The notes under the pieces are model-generated. The model was given only the letters and a program-made list of their open reading frames with translations, ran no database searches and was not told the origin of the DNA. A DNA stretch of 64,000 bases, taken from positions 2,390,001 to 2,454,000 of the forward strand of contig NZ_CP038440.1 in NCBI RefSeq assembly GCF_004683885.1, written 5' to 3'. The translations under genes were made by a program, and so were the position numbers. Origin of the DNA: Brevundimonas sp. MF30-B. GTDB lineage: Bacteria > Pseudomonadota > Alphaproteobacteria > Caulobacterales > Caulobacteraceae. Each line of letters begins with the position of its first letter. Position 1 is the stretch's first letter. This document shows positions 35,328 to 48,667 of this stretch, in pieces.

Positions 35328-35726
35328 TCAGATGAACAGGGCGATGATGATGAGGATCAAGCCGACCGAGGCGACGCCCCAGGCGGCCGAGCGCACATAG
35401 GGCACGCCGAAGGCATAGAGCGGCAGATAGGCCAGCCGTCCGAAGAAGTAGAGATGCGCGCCCAGGGCCGTCAGGGCGCCGTCCTTGCCCGCGACATGGG
35501 CCATCAGCACGGCGGCGATGAACAGCGGCAGGGTCTCGAACAGATTGGCCTGGGCTCGCATCAGGCGACCGGCCAGCGGACCGGGCGGCGGGGGCACGCC
35601 GTCGCGCGGCCCCGCATTCCACTTGGCCCCCAGTTCGGCCGTCCGCGCCGCGCCGGCCGCCAGGATCTGGATCAGCGCCAGAACCAGCGTCGCGGCCAGC
35701 ACAATGAACTCGGGGGTCATGTCCAT
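35328..35726 (-). CDS. MAPEG-family membrane protein
   Basis: 132 residues with four hydrophobic helices and the MAPEG pattern: AGRLMRAQANLFETLPLFIA, then YFFGRLAYLPLYAFGVPYVR and SAAWGVASVGLILI. Bacterial members resemble glutathione S-transferase-like microsomal enzymes, but the substrate is unknown. It lies between guaB and rsmB with only a few bases on either side, so it is in the same operon. Confidence 0.88.
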   Translation of the reverse strand: MDMTPEFIVLAATLVLALIQILAAGAARTAELGAKWNAGPRDGVPPPPGPLAGRLMRAQANLFETLPLFIAAVLMAHVAGKDGALTALGAHLYFFGRLAYLPLYAFGVPYVRSAAWGVASVGLILIIIALFI

Positions 35727-35731
35727 GGTCT

Positions 35732-37868
<2,137 letters not shown>

Positions 37869-37872
37869 GCCG

Positions 37873-38583
37873 TCACCGGCGGTTGGTGGCCACCAGATAG
37901 ACTTCGCTTGAGCCCTTGCGGCTGGCCTCGGGCTTGAAGGGCTTCACGGTTTCGAACTCCTCGCGCAGCCGGGCCAGAACGCCGCCGGCGTTGCCGCCCT
38001 GGAAGTTCTTGGTGACGAAGGCGCCGCCCGGCTTCAGCGTGCGGATGGCGAAGTCGGCCGCGATCTCGATAAGGGCGATGATCTTCAGGTGATCCGTCTG
38101 GCGATGGCCGATGGTGTTGTGCGCCATGTCCGACAGCACCAGATCGGGCGCCCCACCCAGCGCCTCCATCAACTGACGATCCACGCCCGCGTGGGTGAAG
38201 TCCGCCTGGATCAGCTCGGCCCCGGCGATGTGCTCGATCGGCAGCAGGTCCACGCCCACGACGGCCTTGGCGCCGCGCTGCAGCGCCACCTGCACCCAGC
38301 CGCCCGGCGCCGCGCCCAGGTCGATGACCCGGCAGCCGGGTTTGATCAGCCCCAGATGGTCGTCCATCTGCATCAGCTTGAAGGCGGCGCGGCTGCGCCA
38401 GCCCTCGGCGCGCGCGCGTTCGGACCAGGGATCGGCCAGCTGACGCTTGATCCACTGCTGGCTGGACATCGACTTCTTGTCCGCCGTCTTGATCTTCTGG
38501 CCCATGCCGCGACCGGCGGCCGTGCCGCCCGTGGGCGGCTTGACCATGCGACGGCGTTCGACAGGCTTTTCGTCTTCACTCAT
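37873..38583 (-). CDS. rlmE: 23S rRNA (uridine-2'-O)-methyltransferase
   Basis: 236 residues, FtsJ/RrmJ family, expected to methylate U2552 of 23S rRNA. The SAM site is VIDLGAAPGGWVQVAL; the K-D-K-E catalytic set is seen as Lys in RSRAAFKLMQMDD, Asp in VLSDMAHNTIGH, Lys in GAFVTKNFQGG and Glu in GSSEVYLVAT. A basic ~40-residue N-terminal tail precedes the domain, as in other Alphaproteobacteria. Confidence 0.95.
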   Translation of the reverse strand: MSEDEKPVERRRMVKPPTGGTAAGRGMGQKIKTADKKSMSSQQWIKRQLADPWSERARAEGWRSRAAFKLMQMDDHLGLIKPGCRVIDLGAAPGGWVQVALQRGAKAVVGVDLLPIEHIAGAELIQADFTHAGVDRQLMEALGGAPDLVLSDMAHNTIGHRQTDHLKIIALIEIAADFAIRTLKPGGAFVTKNFQGGNAGGVLARLREEFETVKPFKPEASRKGSSEVYLVATNRR

Positions 38584-38648
38584 GGCTTGGTCATAGCCGG
38601 GCGCGCGCCAAGCCGCTATGACCCCCGCGAACAGATAAGGAGGCCCCG

Positions 38649-39110
38649 ATGGCCGAGACCCTGACCTTCACCCTCGACACCGGCGACGGCGAACAGCGCG
38701 ACGTGGTCATCAAGCTGCGTCCCGACCTGGCTCCGGGCCATGTCGAACGCATCACCGAACTGGCCCAGGAAGGCTTCTACGACGGCGTCGTCTTCCACCG
38801 CGTGATCCCGGGCTTCATGGCCCAGGGCGGCGATCCGACCGGCACCGGCACCTCGGGCTCCAAGAAGCCGAACCTGAAGGCCGAGTTCTCGGCCGAGCCC
38901 CACGTGCGCGGCGTCTGCTCCATGGCCCGCACCTCGGATCCAAACAGCGCCAACTCGCAGTTCTTCATCGTCTTCGACGACGCGACCTTCCTGGATCGCC
39001 AGTACACCGTCTGGGGTCAGGTCGAATCGGGCATGGAGCACGTCGACGCCCTGCCCAAGGGCGAACCGCCGCGCGCGCCCGGCAAGATCGTCAAGGCGAC
39101 CGTGGCCTAA
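38649..39110 (+). CDS. Cyclophilin-type peptidyl-prolyl isomerase
   Basis: 153 residues, cytoplasmic (no signal peptide). Core cyclophilin motifs: FYDGVVFHRVIPGFMAQGGD with the catalytic Arg, CSMARTSDPNSANSQFFIVF and YTVWGQVESGMEHVDAL. AAGGAGG ribosome site 8 bases upstream. Assists protein folding by turning Xaa-Pro bonds. Confidence 0.95.
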   Translation: MAETLTFTLDTGDGEQRDVVIKLRPDLAPGHVERITELAQEGFYDGVVFHRVIPGFMAQGGDPTGTGTSGSKKPNLKAEFSAEPHVRGVCSMARTSDPNSANSQFFIVFDDATFLDRQYTVWGQVESGMEHVDALPKGEPPRAPGKIVKATVA

Positions 39111-39118
39111 AGGCTTGA

Positions 39119-39140
39119 GGCGGGGGCTCAGTCCCCCGCC
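39119..39140. terminator. Terminator hairpin between convergent genes
   Basis: GGCGGGGG and CCCCCGCC with a 6-base loop form a perfect 8-bp stem that includes the last codons of the lipoprotein gene. It follows the cyclophilin stop by 9 bases and can serve both directions. Confidence 0.6.
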
Positions 39141-39682
39141 CACCACCGGAAGCGCACCCCGTCGAAGGTGCGCTCTCCGACCTTCAGAGTGCCGGCCAGC
39201 ACGACGCCTTCGTCGCCCAGGCTGCGACGCGCCGCTTCCAGCCGGTCGGCGTTCAGCCGGCCTTCGAAGCTGACCGGCCCCAGAGCGCTCGACACGCCCT
39301 CGAACCGCACCGTCCGGTCATCGACGCGATAGGTCGTCGGCAGGACGCGCGACCGCCCCGCCCTCGCCTCGCCCAGCTCGTTGGCGACCATGGGGCTGGC
39401 CTGATCCTCGAACTCCATCATCACCGGCGCGAAGGTCGCGCCGCGCTCGCCGCCTTCCCAGGCCGTGAACTCCTGCGTCTGGCCAAGGAACAGGTGATGC
39501 AGCCGCCAGTCGCCGACCACGACCGGGTCCAGCGCCAGATAGTAGCCCGACGCATCCAGGCTCAGATCGTGGCTAAAGGCTACGGCTACGGCTACGGGCG
39601 CCGCCTCGCCCTGGCTGGCCGGCGGCCCGTCGCAGGCCGCCAGGGTCAGAGCCGCGCCGATCAGAAGCGCCAGCCGCCTCAA
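39128..39682 (-). CDS. Lipoprotein, unknown
   Basis: 184 residues. TTG start overlapping the M28 peptidase stop by 4 bases (TTGA) gives a lipoprotein signal LRRLALLIGAALTLAACDG with the lipobox Cys. The mature part is beta-rich (SYYLALDPVV-like GYYLALDPVVVGDWRLHHLF, RTVRFEGVSSALGPVSFEGR). A longer frame running back into the peptidase gene is rejected. No family recognised; the link to the peptidase suggests a shared envelope task. Confidence 0.72.
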   Translation of the reverse strand: MRRLALLIGAALTLAACDGPPASQGEAAPVAVAVAFSHDLSLDASGYYLALDPVVVGDWRLHHLFLGQTQEFTAWEGGERGATFAPVMMEFEDQASPMVANELGEARAGRSRVLPTTYRVDDRTVRFEGVSSALGPVSFEGRLNADRLEAARRSLGDEGVVLAGTLKVGERTFDGVRFRWWAGD

Positions 39683-40638
39683 CGGCTCAGACCGCGATCC
39701 AGCGCGCGGAAGGCGGAATAGGACAGTTCGGCCGCACTGCCGAACATGGCTGGAATGACCTTGTCGAAGTCGTCGCTGGGGCGGTGATAGTCGGGGTGAT
39801 AGTTCACGCCCAGATAGATGAAGGGCAGGCCTGCCGCGTGGAAGGGCGCGTGGTCCGAGGCGTTGACCCAGTTGTCGTTGCCCTCGTCCTGCGGCGTGTC
39901 CTTGCCGAAGGCCAGCGAGACCGCGCCGTTGGGCGCGATGCTTTCCAGCAGCGGGCGAAGGTTGGGGTGCTGATAGGTGCCCACCGCCCATAGCTTATTG
40001 TCCGTCTCCGGCCGCGAGATCATGTCCAGGTTCAGATTCAGGGCGATGGACGACAGCGGCACCGGCGGCGCCTCGACGAAGTGGCGCGCGCCCAGCAGGC
40101 CGCGTTCCTCGCCATCGAAAAAGACCAGCAGCACGCTGTGCTCGGGCGCCTGGGCCTTCAGCCGCTGCGCGATCTCCAGCACCGTCGCCACGCCCGACGC
40201 ATTGTCGTCCGCGCCGTTGTAGATCTGACCCTCGTGGACCCCGACGTGGTCATAGTGCGCCGTCAGGACGATGTATTTGTCCGACACGCGCGTGCCGGGG
40301 ATCAGGCCGATGATGTTGATCCCGTTCCAGGTGCGTGGGCCGGTCGGGCTGCGGCCCTGCCGCTCCCATGGCTGAAGCCGGCCCATGGGCGCCGCCTGGA
40401 CGCCCATCGCCTCCAGGCGCGCCACGATGTACTCGCGCGCCTTGGCTCCGCCTTCGGAGCCTGTGTCGCGGCCCTGCATGTCGTCGGCCGAGAGGATGCG
40501 CAGGTCCTCCAGCAGTTGAGCATGGTCGGCCGCCGGCGCCGCGGCCTCGGTCGGCGTCGTCGGCGTGGTGGCGGTCGGCATGGCGCAGGCGGCCGCCATC
40601 AGGGCGACAGAGGCGGCGGCGAGCAGTTTCAAGCGCAT
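39679..40638 (-). CDS. M28-family zinc aminopeptidase, lipoprotein-like
   Basis: 319 residues with a signal ending at a lipobox-like SVALMAAACAM. Zinc ligands of the M28 fold: His in VLTAHYDHVGVHEG, Asp in YNGADDNASGVAT, Glu-Glu in FFDGEERGLLGARHF, Asp in NLNLDMISRPETD and His in YHRPSDDFD. ATG at 40638 with a GGAG site. The enzyme probably trims peptides in the periplasm. It is followed, with overlapping codons, by a lipoprotein gene. Confidence 0.9.
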   Translation of the reverse strand: MRLKLLAAASVALMAAACAMPTATTPTTPTEAAAPAADHAQLLEDLRILSADDMQGRDTGSEGGAKAREYIVARLEAMGVQAAPMGRLQPWERQGRSPTGPRTWNGINIIGLIPGTRVSDKYIVLTAHYDHVGVHEGQIYNGADDNASGVATVLEIAQRLKAQAPEHSVLLVFFDGEERGLLGARHFVEAPPVPLSSIALNLNLDMISRPETDNKLWAVGTYQHPNLRPLLESIAPNGAVSLAFGKDTPQDEGNDNWVNASDHAPFHAAGLPFIYLGVNYHPDYHRPSDDFDKVIPAMFGSAAELSYSAFRALDRGLSR

Positions 40639-40775
40639 GGGATTCTCCGAAAGGTCGCGCAACCCTAGCCCATGAAGGCCGGAAGCGTCAGTTTAACTCT
40701 GCGTCATGCCCGAGTGGGCTTCAGCGCATCGAAACGCGCCGGGGCGGTGTTATCAAGGCGCCCGTCACCAGCTGA

Positions 40776-43109
<2,334 letters not shown>

Positions 43110-43115
43110 GCCGGA

Positions 43116-43757
43116 TCAGACCGCCTCGGCCAGCAGGCCGTCACGATAGTCCGCGACCCACAGGTTGCGATGCAGGCGGCTGCGCTCGGCGTGATAGATG
43201 TGGGCCAGTTCGGCGTAGGACCGGTCGAAGTCGTCGTTGACGAACACGTAGTCGAAAATCTCGCAGTGCTCGATCTCGCCCTTGGCGTTGCGAATACGGC
43301 GCTCGATGACCTCGTCCTCATCCTGCGAGCGCGTCACCAGGCGGCGGCGCAGTTCCTCCAGGCTCGGCGGCAGGATGAAGACACGCACGGCGTCCTCGGG
43401 GCATTTCTCGGCGATGTCGCGGGCGCCCTGCCAGTCGATGTCGAACAGGACGTCGCGGCCTTCCGCCAGGGCCTTGTCGATTGGCGCGCGCGGGCTGCCG
43501 TACCGATGACCGTGGACGTCGGCCCATTCCAGGAAGGCGTCCTGATCGATCAGGGCCTGAAACTCGGCGTCCGAGACGAAGTGATAGTCACGACCCGCGA
43601 CCTCGCCCGGCCGAATGGCGCGCGTTGTCATCGAGATCGACAGCTCCAGCCCGCCGTGGTCGGCCATCAGGCGCCGGCAAAGGCTGGTCTTGCCCGCGCC
43701 CGAAGGGCTGGCGACGATCAGCAGGACGCCGCGACGGGGCGTGCGCTCATTCGACAT
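43116..43757 (-). CDS. gmk: Guanylate kinase
   Basis: 213 residues; turns GMP into GDP. P-loop IVASPSGAGKTSLCRRL; GMP-binding residues in TTRAIRPGEVAGRDYHFVSD and the LID FLEWADVHGHRYGSP. Overlaps the yicC 3' end by 11 bases. Together with guaA/guaB in this window it completes the route IMP to GDP. Confidence 0.97.
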   Translation of the reverse strand: MSNERTPRRGVLLIVASPSGAGKTSLCRRLMADHGGLELSISMTTRAIRPGEVAGRDYHFVSDAEFQALIDQDAFLEWADVHGHRYGSPRAPIDKALAEGRDVLFDIDWQGARDIAEKCPEDAVRVFILPPSLEELRRRLVTRSQDEDEVIERRIRNAKGEIEHCEIFDYVFVNDDFDRSYAELAHIYHAERSRLHRNLWVADYRDGLLAEAV

Positions 43758-44631
43758 TCTGAACCTGTTCTCGCAACTGTTCGATCACGGCCTTCAGCTC
43801 GAGGCCGATTCCGGTGAGCGCGGTCGTAGCCGATTTCGAGCAGAGGGTGTTCGCCTCCCTCATGAATTCCTGCATCAGGAAGTCGAGTTTTCGCCCGGCG
43901 GGGGGCTGGCGCAACAGGTCGCGGGCCGAGGCGAGATGAGCGGTCAGTCGATCCAGCTCTTCGCGCACGTCCGCCTTGGCGGCCAAGGCGGCGGCTTCCA
44001 GGAAAATCCGCTCGTCCAGACCCGGCGCGTCAGGCGCGATCTCGGCCATGCGGCGGGCGAATCGCTCGCGGATCGCCTCGATCTGGGCGGCGGCCTCGCT
44101 CTCGGCCTGGGCGGTCAGGCGCTCGATGGCGTCGATGAAGCCTGTGACCACCGGCGTCAGTCGTGCGCCCTCATCATCGCGCGAGGCCTTCAAGGCGTCG
44201 AGCGCCTGCTCCAGGGTGACGGCCATGGCGGCTTCGACGGCGGCGCGCCCCTCCACATCATCGGCCTCGTCCTCGCTGACCTCCAGCACGCCGCGCAGCG
44301 ACAGCAGGCCGTCGGCGGACGGCGGTGTCGCCCCGCGCTCAGCCAAGTCCTCGGCCAGCGCCAGATAGCGGTCCAGAACCTCGCGGTTGACCCGGGCTTC
44401 GGCGCCGGAAGCGGCGCGCTTGGCCTGGATGTTGACGGTGACCTGGCCGCGATTCAGCTTGGCCTGACCGGCGGTCTTGGCCGTGCGCTCGAGGGTGTCG
44501 AAACCGGGCGGACCGCGAAAGCGCACCTCCAGCCCGCGCCCGTTCACCGAGCGCGCCTCGACCGTCCAGCTCCAGTCGCTCAGCGCGCCGTCTGCGCGGC
44601 CGAAACCCGTCATGCCCGAGATGGCGCTCAT
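43747..44631 (-). CDS. YicC-family endoribonuclease
   Basis: 294 residues, YicC/YloC family (N-terminal YicC_N and C-terminal DUF1732). Starts MSAISGMTGFGRADGALSDW, which is the family opening, and ends AVIEQLREQVQNVE after the DUF1732 motif GRKLDFLMQEFMREANTLCS KSA (in pieces). YicC proteins are RNases that act on sRNA in E. coli. ATG at 44631 overlaps the mltG stop (ATGA); it precedes gmk, the usual order in Alphaproteobacteria. Confidence 0.93.
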   Translation of the reverse strand: MSAISGMTGFGRADGALSDWSWTVEARSVNGRGLEVRFRGPPGFDTLERTAKTAGQAKLNRGQVTVNIQAKRAASGAEARVNREVLDRYLALAEDLAERGATPPSADGLLSLRGVLEVSEDEADDVEGRAAVEAAMAVTLEQALDALKASRDDEGARLTPVVTGFIDAIERLTAQAESEAAAQIEAIRERFARRMAEIAPDAPGLDERIFLEAAALAAKADVREELDRLTAHLASARDLLRQPPAGRKLDFLMQEFMREANTLCSKSATTALTGIGLELKAVIEQLREQVQNVE

Positions 44632-45812
44632 CGCGCGGGCGCCGGGTTGACGGTGATCACGGCCTGTCCTGGCGGCGGAGAGCCGGCCTCGGCGCCGGCG
44701 CCCGAGGCGTTCGGCACGCCGGGCACGGCGCCCTCGACCGCAGGCGGCGGCGCATCGGCCGGCAAGCCCGCCTTCTGCCGCTCGATGGCGCGCCAGCGGG
44801 CCACATTGGCCAGATGTTCGGGATAGGTGCGGGCGAAGGCGTGGCCGCCGGTGCCGTCCGCCACGAAGAACAGGTCGTCCGTGCGGAGCGGATTCAGCAC
44901 CGCCTTCAGCGCCTCCTCGCCCGGATTGGCGATGGCCGTGCGCGGCAGGCCGTCGATGCGATAGGTGTTCCAAGGCGTCGTCGCCTGCAGCTCCGACAGG
45001 CGGATGCCACGACCCAGGGGCCGCCCCTGGGTGATGCCGTAGACGATGGTCGGATCGCTCTCCAGACGCATGCCCTGACGCAGACGGTTGGTGAAGACGC
45101 CGGCCACGCGGGGCCGCTCGGCGGCGACCGCTGTCTCCTTCTCCACCACGGACGCCAGGATCACGGCCTCTTCGGGCGTGCGGACGATGGTGTCCGGCGA
45201 GCGTTCAGCCCACAGGGCCGCCAGCCGGTCGTCGCGGGCGCGCTTCATGCGGGCGATCACCGAGGCGCGCGTATCGCCGCGCATGACCTCATAGGTTTCT
45301 GGCCACAGGCTGCCTTCCGGCGGGGTTTCGATCTCGCCGGTCAGAACTTCGTTGCGCATCAGGATGTCGACGGCCTGAGCCGAGGACCAGCCTTCGGGCA
45401 GGGTCACGTAGTGGCGCACCACCTTGCCGTCGACCAGCAGGCTGACGACCGTAGCCAGCGAGGCGCGGGACGGCACTTCATACTCGCCGGCCCGCAGGCG
45501 GCGGTCCGCTCCGGTCAGGCTGACGGCCACGCGGAACATATCGGCCGAGCGGATCACGCCTGACTGTTTCAGCCGCGCCCCGATCGCCGCCACGCCCGAG
45601 CCGCTGGGCAGGGCGACCACGGTCTGCTCGCCGTCGCGCGCCGCAGGTCCTGGGCCGAAGTACAGGAACAGCACCGCGATCAGGGCCACTAGCGCCAGCA
45701 CGCCCAGCGTGCCCGCCGCAGTCAGCCAGGCCACCGGCGCCTCCCTGCGTCCACGACCCCGCCGCGGCGGGACGGGGGCTCGAACGACGGGCTTGCGCGG
45801 GCGGCCGGCCAA
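44628..45812 (-). CDS. mltG: Endolytic murein transglycosylase
   Basis: 394 residues. A basic cytoplasmic tail, one membrane helix (LGVLALVALIAVLFLYFG), and the YceG/MltG domain: LPEGWSSAQAVDILMRN, ILASVVEKETAVAAERPRVA with the catalytic Glu, GVFTNRLRQGMRLESDPTIV and PWNTYRIDGLPRTAIANPG. TTG at 45812 is the likely start, just after the fabF stop; a longer frame through fabF is rejected. Cuts nascent glycan strands and so fixes their length. The C-terminal ~35 residues are Pro/Ala/Gly-rich. Confidence 0.92.
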   Translation of the reverse strand: MAGRPRKPVVRAPVPPRRGRGRREAPVAWLTAAGTLGVLALVALIAVLFLYFGPGPAARDGEQTVVALPSGSGVAAIGARLKQSGVIRSADMFRVAVSLTGADRRLRAGEYEVPSRASLATVVSLLVDGKVVRHYVTLPEGWSSAQAVDILMRNEVLTGEIETPPEGSLWPETYEVMRGDTRASVIARMKRARDDRLAALWAERSPDTIVRTPEEAVILASVVEKETAVAAERPRVAGVFTNRLRQGMRLESDPTIVYGITQGRPLGRGIRLSELQATTPWNTYRIDGLPRTAIANPGEEALKAVLNPLRTDDLFFVADGTGGHAFARTYPEHLANVARWRAIERQKAGLPADAPPPAVEGAVPGVPNASGAGAEAGSPPPGQAVITVNPAPAR

Positions 45813-45814
45813 CT

Positions 45815-47095
45815 TCAGTTCGCCTTCTGGAAGATGACGCAGGCGTTGGTGCCGCCGAATCCGAAGCTGTTCGACATGGCCGCATCGATCTTCATGGGCT
45901 GCCCCTTGTTCTTGACCATGTTCAGCGCCGTTTCCTGTTCGGGATCGTCCAAGTTGATGGTCGGCGGCGCGATCTGGTCCCGCAGCGCCAGCACGCAGAA
46001 CACGGCCTCGACCGCGCCGGCGGCGCCCAGCAGGTGGCCGATCATGGACTTGGTCGAGCTCAGCGCCACGTTCGGCGCGTGATCGCCCATCAACCGCTCG
46101 ATCGCCTTGGCCTCGATCCAGTCGGCCATGGTCGAGGTGCCGTGGGCGTTGACGTAGTCGATGTCCGAGGGCTGGAGCCCGGCGCGCTTCAGCGCCATCT
46201 GCATGGCCCGATAGCCGCCCTCCCCGTCCTCGGACGGCGCGGTGATGTGATAGGCGTCGCCCGACAGGCCATAGCCCGTCAGTTCGGCGTAGATCCTGGC
46301 CCCGCGCGCCTTGGCATGCTCGTACTCTTCCAGAACCATGACGCCGGCGCCCTCGCCCATCACGAAGCCGGCGTGGTCCTTGTCGTAGGGTCGGCTGGCC
46401 TTTTCGGGCGTGTCGTTGAAGGCGGTGCACAGGGCCTTGCACGCCAGGAAGCCGGCGATGCCGATCGGCACGATCGAGCTCTCAGCCCCGCCCGCCACCA
46501 TGACGTCGGCGTCGCCATAGGCGATCAGCCGCGCCGCGTCGCCGATGGCGTGGGCGCCCGTGGCGCAGGCCGTGACGACGGAGTGGTTCGGCCCCTTCAG
46601 GCCGTGACGGATCGAAATCTGGCCCGACGCCAGATTGATCAGCGCCGAGGGGATGAAGAAGGGACTGACGCGACGCGGCCCCTGTTCCTTCAGCACAATG
46701 GCGGTGTCGGCGATGGGGCCAAGGCCGCCAATGCCGGCGCCGACCATGACGCCGGTGCGTTCCTTGTCCTCGTTGCTCTCCGGTTTCCAGCCGGCGTCGG
46801 CCAAGGCCTCGTCGGCGGCGGCGACGGCGTAGACGATGAAATCATCGACCCGCTTGCGGTCTTTGGGCGACATGACTTTGTCGGGATCGAACACGCCCGG
46901 CTGGTCGGGGGCCCCGCCGCCCCGGCCGTCGACCGACGGAATTTCGCCCGCGATGGTGCAAGCATAGCCTTCGGTGTCGAAGTTGGTGATCGGCCCGATG
47001 CCGGACCGGCCATCCAGGATGGCCTGCCAGTTGTGATCAACACCCCAACCCAGAGGCGTCAAAAGGCCGAGGCCCGTTACGACGACGCGGCGCAT
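45815..47095 (-). CDS. fabF: Beta-ketoacyl-ACP synthase II
   Basis: 426 residues; elongates fatty acids. Catalytic Cys in SVVTACATGAHAIGDAA, His in VNAHGTSTMADWIEAKA, His in STKSMIGHLLGAAGAVEAVF; opening MRRVVVTGLGLLTPLG. AAGGAG upstream of the ATG. A ~10-residue insert with PSVDGRGGGAPDQ is typical for Caulobacter-group proteins. Follows acpP at 108 bases with a terminator between. Confidence 0.97.
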   Translation of the reverse strand: MRRVVVTGLGLLTPLGWGVDHNWQAILDGRSGIGPITNFDTEGYACTIAGEIPSVDGRGGGAPDQPGVFDPDKVMSPKDRKRVDDFIVYAVAAADEALADAGWKPESNEDKERTGVMVGAGIGGLGPIADTAIVLKEQGPRRVSPFFIPSALINLASGQISIRHGLKGPNHSVVTACATGAHAIGDAARLIAYGDADVMVAGGAESSIVPIGIAGFLACKALCTAFNDTPEKASRPYDKDHAGFVMGEGAGVMVLEEYEHAKARGARIYAELTGYGLSGDAYHITAPSEDGEGGYRAMQMALKRAGLQPSDIDYVNAHGTSTMADWIEAKAIERLMGDHAPNVALSSTKSMIGHLLGAAGAVEAVFCVLALRDQIAPPTINLDDPEQETALNMVKNKGQPMKIDAAMSNSFGFGGTNACVIFQKAN

Positions 47096-47139
47096 GTCCC
47101 GCTCCTTCGCTCCACAAGAATCACGAGCTGCAAACGATA

Positions 47140-47180
47140 ATGGCCGCCGGACGCGCCCGCTAGGCGCATCCGACGGCCAT
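47140..47180 (-). terminator. Long hairpin after acpP
   Basis: On the minus strand the arms (47163-47180 and 47140-47157) pair over 18 bp with two G-U pairs and a 5-base loop, followed by TATCGTTTGC. It begins about 24 bases after the acpP stop and is likely the acpP terminator, allowing high acpP yield independent of fabF. Confidence 0.7.
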
Positions 47181-47203
47181 CGAAACCCTTGCGGGTGTGG
47201 CGA

Positions 47204-47443
47204 TCAGCCCGCCGACTTCTCGTCGATGAACTTCACAGCGTCGCCGACCGTCTGGATGTGCTCGGCGGCGTCGTCGGGGATCTCGATGTTGAACTCTTCT
47301 TCGAAGGCCATCACCAGCTCGACGTTGTCGAGCGAGTCAGCGCCCAGGTCGTCGATGAAGCTGGCCTTTTCAGTGACCTTGTCCGGATCGGCGTCCAGGT
47401 GGTCGATGACGATCTTGCGGACGCGTTCGAGCGTGTCGGACAT
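47204..47443 (-). CDS. acpP: Acyl carrier protein
   Basis: 79 residues, very acidic. The phosphopantetheine Ser lies in the DSL motif, [20 protein letters not shown]. Carries growing acyl chains in fatty acid synthesis; flanked by fabG and fabF as is usual. Confidence 0.97.
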   Translation of the reverse strand: MSDTLERVRKIVIDHLDADPDKVTEKASFIDDLGADSLDNVELVMAFEEEFNIEIPDDAAEHIQTVGDAVKFIDEKSAG

Positions 47444-47619
47444 CAGTGTCTTGCCTTCTGTATCGCCGCGTCGCGGCGTTGTGTTGTCTCGCCTGCCGTC
47501 TCACGACGGCCCCGGTTAGGCAAGTCCTGAAACGTCAGGGCGCCCGGCCGGTTGCGTTCGCGCCCTTTAGCACAGGGCCGCGTCATGGAAATAGCCTGTA
47601 GCGTTTGGTGATCGCCGCC

Positions 47620-48360
47620 TCAGATCATCGCCATGCCGCCATTGACGTGCAAGGTCTGCCCCGTGACATAGGCTGCTTCGCTGGACGCCAGATAGACGGC
47701 GGCGGCGGCGATCTCGTCGCCCTCGCCCAACCGGCCCGCCGGAATGCGGCCCAGGATGGCCTCGCGCTGGGCGTCGTTCAGCACGTCGGTCATGGGCGAG
47801 GCGATGAAGCCCGGCGCGATGCAGTTGACCGTGATGCCGCGGCTGCCGACCTCCTGGGCCAGCGACTTGGAGAAACCGATCATGCCGGCCTTTGAGGCCG
47901 CATAGTTGGTCTGGCCCGGATTGCCGGTGACGCCGACCACGGAGGTCACGCCGATGATGCGGCCCGCCCGGCGCTTCATCATGCCTTTCACCGCCGCGCG
48001 GCTGAGGCGGAAATAGCTCTCCAGATTGACCTTCAGGACCTGCTCGAAGTCCTCGTCCTTCATGCGCATCAGCAGGCCGTCCTTGGTGATGCCCGCATTG
48101 GCCACCAGGATGTCCAGCGGCGCGCCGGCCGCCTCTTCGGCGCGCGCGACCAGGCCGTCCACGCTCTCGGCGTCCGACAGGTTGGCGGCGGCGGCGAAGG
48201 CCCGCTCGCCCAACTGACCCGCCAGGTCGGCCAGAACGGCCTCGCGCGTGCCGGACAACACGACGGTCGCGCCCTGGGCGTGCAGCGCCCGCGCCACCGC
48301 CCCGCCGATGCCGCCCGTAGCGCCGGTGACGAGGGCGGTCTTGCCGGAAAGATCGAACAT
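47620..48360 (-). CDS. fabG: 3-oxoacyl-ACP reductase
   Basis: 246 residues, short-chain dehydrogenase. NADP site VTGATGGIGGAVARALHAQG; NAG in ILVANAGITKDGLLMRM; catalytic Ser in IGVTSVVGVTGNPGQ and Tyr-x3-Lys in TNYAASKAGMIGFSKSL. Lies between acpP and a small membrane-protein/fabD pair. Reduces beta-ketoacyl-ACP. Confidence 0.97.
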   Translation of the reverse strand: MFDLSGKTALVTGATGGIGGAVARALHAQGATVVLSGTREAVLADLAGQLGERAFAAAANLSDAESVDGLVARAEEAAGAPLDILVANAGITKDGLLMRMKDEDFEQVLKVNLESYFRLSRAAVKGMMKRRAGRIIGVTSVVGVTGNPGQTNYAASKAGMIGFSKSLAQEVGSRGITVNCIAPGFIASPMTDVLNDAQREAILGRIPAGRLGEGDEIAAAAVYLASSEAAYVTGQTLHVNGGMAMI

Positions 48361-48370
48361 GGATGAGCTC

Positions 48371-48667
48371 CTAGGAGAGACGAACGACGATCATGAGAAA
48401 CAGCGCCAGCACCAGCGGCGCATAGGCGGCGAACAGCAGTATGCCGGCCGAGATGCGGCTTCCTCTGGAGAAAGCCCGCAGCCCGAGCACCACAAGGACG
48501 ATCATGGCCGCCGCCAGCCCGATGCCGGTCCAGTCCGTGCCGGCCTCCGCCGCGCCGCGCTGCAGGAAGGCGGACATGCCCATCACCGCAAAGACGATGG
48601 GCGGAACACAGGCGGCCAGAAACGCCATCCGTCCCGGCGTGATCCGCCTCTGTTTGCGAGTAATCAC
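48371..48667 (-). CDS. Small membrane protein between fabD and fabG
   Basis: 98 residues with three hydrophobic helices (MAFLAACVPPIVFAVMGMSA, IGLAAAMIVLVVLGLRAF, AGILLFAAYAPLVLALFLMI). GTG start overlapping the fabD stop by 4 bases (GTGA), and fabG begins 10 bases after it. No family recognised; its position within the fab operon suggests a lipid-linked role, but this is only inference. Confidence 0.72.
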   Translation of the reverse strand: MITRKQRRITPGRMAFLAACVPPIVFAVMGMSAFLQRGAAEAGTDWTGIGLAAAMIVLVVLGLRAFSRGSRISAGILLFAAYAPLVLALFLMIVVRLS

